Assembly (NCBI GenBank): GCA_032718475.1
Contig: JAUCBJ010009072.1
Coordinates: 26,606 to 90,605, forward strand
DNA: 64,000 nt
Origin: Nemertoderma westbladi
Lineage: Eukaryota > Xenacoelomorpha > Nemertodermatida > Nemertodermatidae
Reading direction: 5' to 3'
Shown here: positions 1-11,500 of the stretch, piece after piece
How positions within the stretch are numbered: position 1 is the stretch's first letter
Layout: each line of letters begins with the position of its first letter
Position numbers and translations under genes: made by a program
Notes under the pieces: model-generated
What the model was told of the DNA's origin: nothing
Database searches by the model: none
The model's input: only the letters and a program-made list of their open reading frames with translations

Positions 1-2490
1 TGTCCTATTATTTGAGTTACCAATGAATCAGTTGTCCTAATGTTTGAGTTACCAATGAATCACTTTGTCCTAATATTTGAGTTACCAATGAATCAGTTGT
101 CCTATTATTTGAGTTAACAATGAATCAGTTGTCCTAATGTTTGAGTTGCCAATGAAACAGTTGTCCTATTATTTGAGTTACCAATGAATCAGTTGTCCTA
201 ATGTTTGAGTTACCAATGAATCACTTTGTCCTAATATTTGTGTTACCAATGAATCAGTTGTCCTAATGTTTGAGTTACCAATGAATCACTTTGTCCTAAT
301 GTTTGAGTTACCAATGAATCAGTTTGTCCTAATGTTTGTGTTACCAATGAATCAGTTTGTCCTAATATTTGAGTTACCAATGAATCAGTTTCTCCTATTA
401 TTTGAGTTACCAATGAATCAGTTTGTCCTATTATTTGAGTTACCAATGAATAAGTTGTCCTAATGTTTGAGTTACCAATGAATCACTTTGTCCTAATGTT
501 TGAGTTACCAATGAATCAGTTTGTCCTAATGTTTGAGTTACCAATGAATCAGTTTGTCCTAATATTTGTGTTACCAATGAATCAGTTTGTCCTAATATTT
601 GAGTTACCAATGAATCAGTTTGTCCTATTATTTGAGTTACCAATGAATCAGTTGTCCTAATGTTTGAGTTACCAATGAATCACGTTGTCCTAATGTTTGA
701 GTTACCAATGAATCAGTTTGCCCTAATGTTTGAGTTACCAATGAATCAGTTTGTCCTAATGTTTGAGTTACCAATGAATCTGTTGTCCTAATGTTTGAGT
801 TACCAATGAATCAGTTGTCCTAATGTTTGAGTTACCAATGAATCAGTTTGCCCAAATATTTGAGTTACCAATGAATCAGTTTGCCCAAATATTTGAGTTA
901 ACAATGAATCAGTTTGCCCAAATATTTGAGTTAACAATGAATCAGTTTGTCCTAATATTTGTGTTACCAATGAATCAGTTGTCCTAATGTTTGAGTTACC
1001 AATGAATCAGTTGTCCTAATGTTTGAGTTACCAATGAATCACTTTGTCCTAATATTTGAGTTACCAATGAATCAGTTTGTCCTAATATTTGAGTTACCAA
1101 TGAATCAGTTTGCCCAAATATTTGAGTTACCAATGAATCAGTTTGCCCAAATATTTGAGTTAACAATGAATCAGTTTGCCCAAATATTTGAGTTAACAAT
1201 GAATCAGTTTGTCCTAATATTTGTGTTACCAATGAATCAGTTGTCCTAATGTTTGAGTTACCAATGAATCAGTTGTCCTAATGTTTGAGTTACCAATGAA
1301 TCACTTTGTCCTAATATTTGAGTTACCAATGAATCAGTTTGTCCTAATATTTGAGTTACCAATGAATCAGTTTGCCCAAATATTTGAGTTACCAATGAAT
1401 CAGTTTGCCCAAATATTTGAGTTACCAATGAATCAGTTTGTCCTATTATTTGAGTTACCAATGAATCAGTTTGTCCTATTATTTGAGTTACCAATGAATC
1501 AGATGTCCTAATGTTTGAGTTACCAATGAATCAGTTGTCCTAATATTTGAGTTAACAATGAATCAGTTTGCCCAAATATTTGAGTGAACAATGGATCAGT
1601 TTGTCCTAATATTTGTGTTACCAATGAATCAGTTTGTCCTAATATTTGAGTGAACAATGAATCAGTTTGCCCTAATATTTGAGTTAACAATGAATCAGTT
1701 TGCCCAAATATTTGAGTGAACAATGGATCAGTCTGTCCTAATATTTGTGTTACCAATGAATCAGTTTGTCCTAATATTTGAGTGAACAATGAATCAGTTT
1801 GCCCTAATATTTGAGTTACCAATGAATCAGTTTGCCCAAATATTTGAGTTACCAATGAATCAGTTTGCCCAAATATTTGAGTTAACAATGAATCAGTTTG
1901 CCCAAATATTTGAGTGAACAATGGATCAGTTTGCCCAAATATTTGAGTGAACAATGGATCAGTTTGTCCTAATATTTGTGTTACCAATGAATCAGTTTGT
2001 CCTAATATTTGAGTGAACAATGAATCAGTTTGCCCAAATATTTGAGTTAACAATGAATCAGTTTGCCCAAATATTTGAGTTAACAATGAATCAGTTTGCC
2101 CAAATATTTGAGTGAACAATGGATCAGTCTGTCCTAATATTTGTGTTACCAATGAATCAGTTTGTCCTAATATTTGAGTGAACAATGAATCAGTTTGCCC
2201 TAATATTTGAGTTACCAATGAATCAGTTTGCCCAAATATTTGAGTTAACAATGAATCAGTTTGCCCAAATATTTGAGTTACCAATGAATCAGTTTGCCCA
2301 AATATTTGAGTTAACAATGAATCAGTTTGCCCAAATATTTGAGTGAACAATGGATCAGTTTGCCCAAATATTTGAGTGAACAATGGATCAGTTTGTCCTA
2401 ATATTTGTGTTACCAATGAATCAGTTTGTCCTAATATTTGAGTGAACAATGAATCAGTTTGCCCTAATATTTGAGTTAACAATGAATCAG
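1..2490. repeat. 33/32-bp minisatellite
   Basis: About 75 units of roughly gtcctaatatttgagttacc + aatgaatcagttt. Two length classes exist, 33 bp (cagttt) and 32 bp (cagtt). Higher-order duplications are visible, for example 197 bp (six units) between about 243 and 440 and 262 bp (eight units) between about 996 and 1258. Positions 1520-2490 contain only frame-preserving units with distinctive gtgaacaatggatcag variants. The array continues off the left edge of the window. Confidence 0.95.
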
Positions 2491-2519
2491 TTGACATATT
2501 TTTCGTTAATGGCTTCATG
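1520..2519 (-). CDS. probable terminal SLAIN exon running into a coding 33-bp array
   Basis: An excellent acceptor (ttttttctttcaaaattccag|C) supplies the one base needed after exon 13 (AG|C, Ser). The frame continues MKPLTKNMS and then 29 copies of an 11-residue repeat of the form TDSLxTQIxGQ, ending LIHW and TAA at 1520-1522. All repeat units within the frame keep the 33-bp spacing. The first 32-bp unit beyond it causes the stop. The acceptor, phase and frame continuity support coding; the repetitive product and lack of a known SLAIN counterpart are the reasons for doubt. Confidence 0.5.
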
Positions 2520-5500
2520 CTGGAATTTTGAAAGAAAAAACAGCAATGGAAATCAGTTGGCCAGTGATTAAACACTATTATGGGTTGAGGCCCAGCGATT
2601 TATAATTAAACAATCTTAATTCGTGAGTAATATTCATATAACATGCGTAAATGTATACTTTATTTAACCAGTTCGATTCACATTGGGGGAAAGGTTAGCC
2701 TAGCCAATGTTTAATCATGCATTAAAGTTGGAAAATAGTGATCACCCAAACCTGGGAGTTGTAGTTAGTTGTAGGTTCCATCCTCGTAGTTAGAAACTCT
2801 GTCAAACAAATTACCATATCGAGTATATAATATATATATAATGTAGTTTAGTGACCAGATTGTCCGGACGGAACTGTCCGGGTCCGGATGTAACTGTGTG
2901 GATTGTCCGGACCGAACTGTCCGGGTCCGGATGTAACTGTCCGGATTGTCCGGACCGAACTGTCCGGATTGATCAAAATCCGATAGATCGCTAATACAGT
3001 AAACTTGGCCTACGAGATTACTCGCTGTGGATGGAAGGTTAATGATAATGGAAACAGAAAGGACTCACCTTCTAACTTGCCGATTGGACGGTCTGCTGTA
3101 GCCTGATTGACCACTCAGAGAACGTCTCGGTATGCCACTACTGCGTCCACCGGGTTGTAGTGCCGAGCCGGGAGTGTGCTGCACTCCTAAAGAGGTAATA
3201 CAAATGGAATAATAAGAGATGGGAAAGGTTACAGCCTTGTTTATGTTCACCAAGTTGTAACTAAACTGGCCGTATATCATAGCACCACAGTATGGCTATA
3301 GACACCAACTAACAGATGGAAAGCATTCGAAGTTATAATACTTTACTACAATTTGTAATTATGTATTAACTATTTATAATAGTTTAATTATTTGTGCTAG
3401 TTTTGGTGTAAATGTAAACTAACCTTGTGTATAAGAAATATCAACTGGAATCTAAACTGTATTAATACTGTATGATACGGGAAAACTGAAACCTCAACTG
3501 AAATTACTTGAATTTAATTGAAGTATTCAGGATTAACTAAGTGCATTGGCTGAACCATTCATGGTTAACTGATTTTACACCCGATATAACTTTATGTAAC
3601 AACCCACATATACATACATAACTTACAAACCTGAACCCATTATTTCGCCATCTTTTACTTGCAGAGACGCCTTGCGGTGGAACTGGTAATTAGCACTGTT
3701 ATCTCGCATTCCGACGCCAGATGGCGCTTGGGATAATTCAATGTGAGGAAGACTACGCCGTGGATATTCTGTAATGAATATTGTTGATATAAAGATACAC
3801 GGTGTACATAACGTACCATAGGGGGGTAATACGCACTCAGGGCGGTCCATGGATTTTATTTTATTTTTTGCTTTATTTTTGGTTGGGCTATTCACATAAT
3901 TATTCTTTGGATTATTAGTGAATTTTTCAAAAAGTTTTCTAATAATACGTAGTTTATAAAATTGGTGCTTAATTTTGATTGGTCGATTATAATAATTGTG
4001 GTCATTAACATTAACGGTACGCTTTTGTGCTATTAGTTATAGGAAGTAGTAGTCTGATAGTTTGAGTAGTGCGTTACCATGTTAGTTAGTTGGTAGACAC
4101 CCGACGAAGGCCTATTTTTATAATAATAATTAATTATTCATTTACAATAAATACTGTTGGGTTAAAATATTTGGCAATATACCATCATCTTTTATTTTGT
4201 TATAAGTTATAGATCTGATAAACCCCTAACAAAGAAATTAAATAATAATATCTTGATGATAATTAAACTTCCAACTATAGAATTGGTCCTCAGCATTGAA
4301 ATACAAAAATATAATTTCACGTCTTCCTTTTTGGGAACATATTATAATGTGACATTTAGTAATGTAGCGTTGTAAAAATGGAAAGTAAACCAGAATACAG
4401 CACCTTTTTCACTAACAGCTGTAAAGGAAACATTTTTAGATTTAAGATAGAAAATTATAAATATAAAGATACGTAGTAATAGTAACTAAGGCAGAAATAG
4501 TTCAGTTACAATAACCGTGGAGGTGGAACTAACAATCATGAAATAAATGAATGCGTTGAATGTTGTCGGGGTCAACATAAATTATTTTAAGAAAGTGGTA
4601 ATAACCGTAAACAAAGCGCAAAAAACATTAATATCATTGCAATAAAAAGTCTATGTAATACAGTATATACATTCAATACAACAACACCTATTCATGCAAA
4701 AGTGAAAATTAACATCAAATAGGAAAAAATAAAAACAAAGCAAAGGAAAAATGTAATAGTAACCTTCGTCCTCATCTATAGAATCGATATCATATGTATT
4801 GTATGAAGAGTATGATTGGGGTTGAGTTACTCCTGGGTGAATAGCAATCAAGGGAAAATGAAGAAAACACTACATTTAGTATTTTAGTGATTAGAGTATA
4901 TGTTTAATATTAATTAGAGTATGAAATTTATTATTGAATTAGAAATTACTCGTAATTAAATATATATATAGCCTGCCTAACTTAATATAAAAAAAGAAAC
5001 CTGTACAAAGATAAAAAATATCACACAAATTATCCTGATTTTAAAGCTTCTTATCAAATGCTTTACTTGTATCGGCAGGCGGCTGGGTGCGGACAGATTC
5101 TTCCATAAAAGTTCAGTGCAGTAGGCCTGCCTGAACACTTTGAGTTATTCTAGTTCAGTACTAACTCACAGATTCGTTTTATTTGTATATGTCGAATATA
5201 AAGTTCAGCAATTTATTATTTTCAAAAAACCTAAGTGTGACATACTTTCTGATCTCCCCACGGACTTGGTTAGGAGGGGGCAGTTTATATTTCGACGGTA
5301 TTCAGTGAACTTGCGGAAATTAGCAAAATATTTTTAGATTTTATGTTACGCAGACAGACACTAGATTTATACATTTTCAAGATATTTACAAATTTAGCCA
5401 GAATTTCAGATAGAAACCACTTCAAATAGAACAACTGATTTAAAATTGAGAAAGATCACTAAATTTTAAAATGTAATCCGCACAAAAACCGACGAAAAAT

Positions 5501-8500
5501 AACCAGCCCCTTAATTAGTGGCGGATTTAGAAATTTCGAAAGGGGTATGTCATACTTGATTTAGGGGGAGGGGGGTGGGGGGGAGGGGGGGGGGGGGGGG
5601 GGGCTCATCTCTGCTGGAATCGAATCAGATGCGCGCCGCGTAAAATTATCAATTAGCGCCGCACGTGCTCAAAGTTCATACCGAGCCACATCAATTGTAA
5701 TTTACTGATTGGTAATCAGACAATAAGTTAAATAAGTTCGCCTTAGCGAGCGGAAATTTTAAGGATTAAAAATATTTTGTTATTGATCAGAAGAGCTGAA
5801 AAGTACGTAGTGTTGCTGAATAAAGATATCGAGAATAAAATAGATAGTTTTTCAATATCAATATTCTAATTCCGCCACTGAAAGAGCCAATTATAAATAG
5901 AAATTATATTTAGTATTTAAGAAAATATATCCTATCCCTATACAATTAAATAATACCCCCAAAGAACTATATAACACCCACTAATCCCCCAAGAAACTGT
6001 TACCACCACCAAACCCGAACCCAACCCAACAACCGAAAGCAGCAGGAAGAGAAGCGATCCAATCCAACCTATTTGCTGAGGTACAGTTAGTGTGGATGGT
6101 GCGGTGTTCCTGGGTCCACTGTGGTGGACAACGGTCTGCCTGGCACGGTATGTCTGGCTAACGCGCGATGGAGGGTCGGAGTGGTTGTTGGACCGGTTGG
6201 TTGTCATTCGGTACGGTTCGGAAGGCGACGTCCGATTGGCGGCACGACGAGGTGACTCCTTTCTTACATCTGTTGTGTATAAATGGAGTGGCAGCGAAAA
6301 TAATAACCTGATCTTAAATAGGGCTAGAATAATGCGAATGCCGCTAGTTAATGTAAAAATTAAACATTACCAGGGAGGGATTAGTACGGAGCCCCTAAAG
6401 GGACATGAGAAAAAAATATATTTTTTTTCGCTAACTCGTGCGAACGACTTAGTATGTCGTGCGAACGACTTACTAAGTCGTGCGAACGACATACTAAGTC
6501 GTGCGAACGACTTACTAAGTCGTGCGAACGACTTAACTAACTCGTGCGAACGACTTAGTAAGTCGTGCGAACGACTTACTAAGTCGTGCGAACGACTTAC
6601 TAAGTCGTGCGAACGACTTAACTAACTCGTGCGAACGACTTAGTAAGTCGTTCGAACGACTTACTAACTGTACTTTGATTGGCTAAATAATACTGGCAAT
6701 AAAAGCACAACATTTTTAGCGGGTTTTTCAATTCAATCTACAGCATTGTTGTTATACAGCAGCAGTGTTATACTCGTTCAACCAAATCATTTTCGGGAAT
6801 ATCCATCAATGCACCCACTGGCTTCATTAGGGATGTTACGCATTACTTATTCGAATTAATTTTATTAAGAACGAGCGTAAGCGACTGAGTGAAATATGAA
6901 ACGAGAGCCTGAAAGTGAAATACGGGTACGTACTTTATTTAAATCGAATATTGTGGTGGAGTCACAATATTGTACAATACTCTAAATAGTAGGACCTATC
7001 TCACCTCCCCGCAAAACCTGAGATTTCGACTACAGCTGTTCGATACAATAGTGAGATGGGAATGTTGCTTAGCAACACAGCAACAACACCTGACACTATT
7101 ATTAGCTTATCTAACAGCGCTGACCGTAGATAATACTGCTATTTACTGAATAAGTTAAAGTAAAATTAATATGTTAAAGATATTATAATTTGCTACAATA
7201 CAGTATGTCGGTTGTATTGTCGGCCTAAGTTAAAGTACGTCGATATTAACAGAGCGCGTTCAGCCATTGAAAATAATATTTTCAACCAATAATGCCATCA
7301 ACAAATGCTGTAGATTGAATTGAAAATCCCGCTAAAAAAGTTGTACTTTCATTACCAGTATTATTTAGCCAATCAAAGTAAAGTTAGTAAGTCGTTCGCA
7401 CGAGTTAGTAAGTCGTTCGCACGCGTTAGTTAAGTCGTTCGCACGACTTAGTAAGTCGTTCGCACGACTTAGTAAGTCGTTCGCACGACTTAGTAAGTCG
7501 TTCGCACGACTTAGTATGTCGTTCGCACGACTTAGTTAAGTCGTTCGCACGACTTAGTAAGTCGTTCGCACGACTTAGTAAGTCGTTCGCACGACTTAGT
7601 AAGTCGTTCGCACGACATACTAAGTCGTTCGCACGAGTTAGCGAAAAAAAATATTTTTTTTTCTCATGTCCCTTTAGGGGCTCCGTAGATTAGTATTAGG
7701 GAACATAAAATTTGAGGAAAACTAATGTTTTATATATTCAAAAATTACCTACAACATTACTGACTCGGGTGATTTTAACGTAGTCAAGAAATTAGAATGG
7801 CCAGTTTTCATCTAGACGTAATATGTCGCTGTCCGCAACTGTATCTCAACTACACCACCAACCACCAGAACCAACAACCAGATCCTATAACATTTATTAA
7901 GTACAATCCATACCGGTTGATATCGCCCAATCAATGAATGGCTGATGACAACAATTAATTAGTAAGACAATGATATCGAGGGTTTGGACCAATACACGAT
8001 CAGTATGAAGGACCATTCATGACGGAGGGCCAGACTGAGAGATAAACAACCAACCTTGGCGCCTTGGGACTTTCAGGGTGTGGAGAGGTGAAGATTGATA
8101 ACGATAAGGTATATCAGCTGGGGAGAAGGTTGATTGTCAGCGGAAACAGAGGTGGTTGAGTTGTGGGTTGTTGGTGTAGAACTGGGAGATGGTGGGGGTA
8201 CGGGAGGAATGGAATTAGAGTTGGGGTTGGAAGGAGGGGAGGGTGGGAGTTCGAGTTGAGAATATGAACTAATTGATTCTGTGTTAGGATTGTTCGTATT
8301 GAGTAGGAGTTGCATTGAAGCTGTATTGTCTAACACATTGGGGGGAGGGTATGAAGACGATACACTTGCTGTACTAGATTGTGGTTTACGTTTGGTATTT
8401 GTTTGGGGTTCTTTCAAGGCACTTGATAACAGCAGTGTTTGGGTACTGAGAGGCTGTATTTCTCGGGTACTGGGTGGCTGTATTTCTCGGGTACCGGGTG

Positions 8501-11500
8501 TCTGTATTTCTCGGGTACTGGGTGGCTGTATTTCTCGGGTACTGGGTGGCTGTATTTCTCGGGTACTGGGTGGCTGTATTTCTCGGGTACTGGGTGGCTG
8601 GAGTTTTTGGGTACTGGTTGGCTGGAGTTTTTGTGTACTGGGTGGCTGTATTTCTCGACTACTGGGTGGCTGGAATGTTTGGGCACTGGTTGGCTGGAGT
8701 TTTTGTAGCTTTTGGGTACTGGGTGGCAGTTTCGTAGGTTTTGGCGGGTTAATGGTTTGTGGTGAACTGCGTGATTGGGTTAGTCTCTGGGTGTTTGGTA
8801 TAGGTAAGCATTGGGCAGCGCGCTGTTTTGGACTGGAGGTATACGAGGGTTTAGGAGAAGATATTTCAGATAAATTCGGGTTGGACTTATTAGGCGTCAT
8901 TGCTTTTTTATGCCGTGGCAGTACGGGAGAGGGTAGACGTAAGGAATGAGTACTGGTCGCCATGGTACCCAGATCGAGACGATTCTGGTTACGTCGGGTT
9001 TGTACTGGCGAACGCGGATAGACACGCGAATTCGGGTTTGGATTAACAGCTTGTACGATTCGAGTGGAAGATTTATCATTTAGATAAGCTGCGAGAGGGA
9101 TGGATGAACAATTTTGTGTTTTACTTGTATCTGTTATTTGGGAAGAAAGAGGTACAACCGGTTCCACGGTATTTTTGAGGGTTTCAGTGGCCGACGAGTC
9201 AATGATATTAATAGTTGTTGGAGTCGGGCCGAGACTATCGATAATACAGCCAGGTTTGGTCGTGGGAGAGAGGTCTTGGGTATTAGATTTCTGTTTAATG
9301 GTTGTGGATTCTTTTTCATTAATAGGTGGTTCATTGGTTGTAGATACGTCATGTGGATTGGAATGCATTGCTTGAGAAGTAGAAACGGGTTCATTGGTTG
9401 TAGGTACTTGGGAAGTAGAAACGGGTTCATTGGTTGTAGGTACTTGGGAAGTAGAAACGGGTTCATTGGTTGTAGGTACTTGGGAAGTAGAAACGGGTTC
9501 ATTGGTTGTAGGTACTTGGGAAGTAGAAACGGGTTCATTGGTTGTAGGTACTTGGGAAGTAGAAACGGGTTCATTGGTTGTAGGTACTTGGGAAGTAGAA
9601 ACGGGTTCATTGGTTGTAGGTACTTGAGAAGTAGAAACGGGTTCATTGGTTGTCGTGGAATCTTTTGCAATAATAATCGATTCAATAACAGAGGTGGTGT
9701 TATTTGAACTAAGAATAGGGCCAGTGAAGGATGTGTTATTGAATTCAAACACAGATTTTGGAGTGGCGGAATCCTTAAACAGAGGGGTGGAATCCTTAAA
9801 CAAGCTTTCATATGTGCGACGTCCTTCCATATTTTTACAATCGGAATCTTGTGTAACACAGGGAGGAGAAGGAGATGCGCTATTCGAAATATTTCGACTT
9901 ATTAGTGGACCTGTAATATAAGAGAGAGAGAAAGATCTCTCTAGCAGAAGAGAAATAATTGGAGAGTGATCATAATTGAAATTCACCCCAGTCGAATAAG
10001 ATTCTATTCTAATAGAGAAAATAACTAAGTTAAGATCTAAATTTGTCCAGGAATACCATTAAATAACAGGGATTGATGTATATAGTTACGCAGAGAAAAA
10101 TATGAATGTTAGCAAGTACTACTACAGCATTAGTACTAAAGTAATAAATACGTATCAACTCAATCTAGTAGTAATTAGTTTAATAAGAAAGTTACAGTTT
10201 ACTAACTCATTCTAGGTTTTGTGTAGGTATCGTAATTGTGCAATGGGCGTAGTTGGTCGTCTCCAGCTGTCCAGGCCTCTCGTCTTGAGTGTCCAGACCC
10301 CGAGTCTGGTACGCGGGGACCTTCAGCCGAACTGCCTCCATACATCTGTCGTTCACGCGACCCTGAATGTCGCCTGGAAATAAACCAACACAAACATGAA
10401 TTTAAAGAAAACTTATTGAAATCTTGAAACACGAGAAGCGACATTTTGTACAAAAAATCATCAATTAATTTTTTTAATGAGGCAGAGGCTAACGACCACT
10501 ATAATTGAGCGTATAATACGCTTTGAACCGCGTACTCTCGTATTAGTATACACCATCGACCATCCATACACCATCGACCATGACCCGTAATATAATGTTA
10601 TTTTCAGATGACACATTTTCATGATTAAACTTTGAAAGACAACCAGTTCAACTCACCGTCGAGGAGCCGGAATTTTCGATTTTATAAGTGTTTTAAAAAG
10701 TGCACCATTCGTATCACTGCCATTCTTCACATTAGTCATGATTTATTTCAATATCGTTAGAAAGTTTGCGTTACAACTACAAGAATTCCAAATTTGTAAC
10801 AATATATCTGAATTTCGATGAGAAACAGCTGAGATATCTAGGCGTCCAAACATTGCAAGAATTATCGTTCGCTGGAGGCTATTTATTTATTTAATAGAAT
10901 AAAATATCCAAGCAGATAAAAAACCATTTGAAGTTGGTAGAGTTTGGTAAAATGGATCGTATGTAGACTATATATATCTTCTATGAAAATCTTGGTATAA
11001 TTATAATATAATTACCGGTATTATTTAAGGGGGTTTTAGTATTTTCGGTCTATATTTTGGGGAACAAACATTTTGTGCTTGACAAAGGGTACCAGTTACA
11101 AAATCGGTTCTAGAACATAAAAATTGCCATGTTCTAGAAAACCAATACCCACGATTATTGTAGCCCAAAAGGTGCTGATCATTTTGGCATATGTTTGATC
11201 ACAATTGAGTAAAAAATTCAGGTAGTAATGAATTTAGTGATGAAAAATGTCAAAATCGACAAACTGAGAATATGTTGATTTATACAGAGACTCATGATCT
11301 GATCAGCTATAAATATACCGTTGTTTTTGTTTATACAAATATTATTTGCCTTTTTGGACTCTTCTGTTTCCCGTTCCATGGGGAAATTATTTTATTTTTC
11401 ATATTTTAACGATGGAAATATTGAAAATTGTCAAAATTTTGGAAAAAAGTTTTTAATTTTTTTATATATATAAATATTTTCATCGTTAAAATATGTGTTT

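Noticed and set aside
243-1511. Short open frames on both strands in the left minisatellite
   Set aside because: Broken repeatedly by 32-bp units and lacking any acceptor; only the 1520-2519 segment has supporting splice context.
1-2490. Tandem arrays as CRISPR
   Set aside because: The units are contiguous with no unique spacers, and the DNA is clearly eukaryotic.
6092-6625. Plus-strand 177-codon frame with RANDLLS repeats
   Set aside because: Its C-terminal half is the foldback arm's 21-bp repeat and the N-terminal half shows no recognisable protein.
8281-9921. Plus-strand frames opposite the large SLAIN exon (for example 8281-8949 and 9114-9707)
   Set aside because: Shadow frames created by the two coding minisatellites on the other strand.
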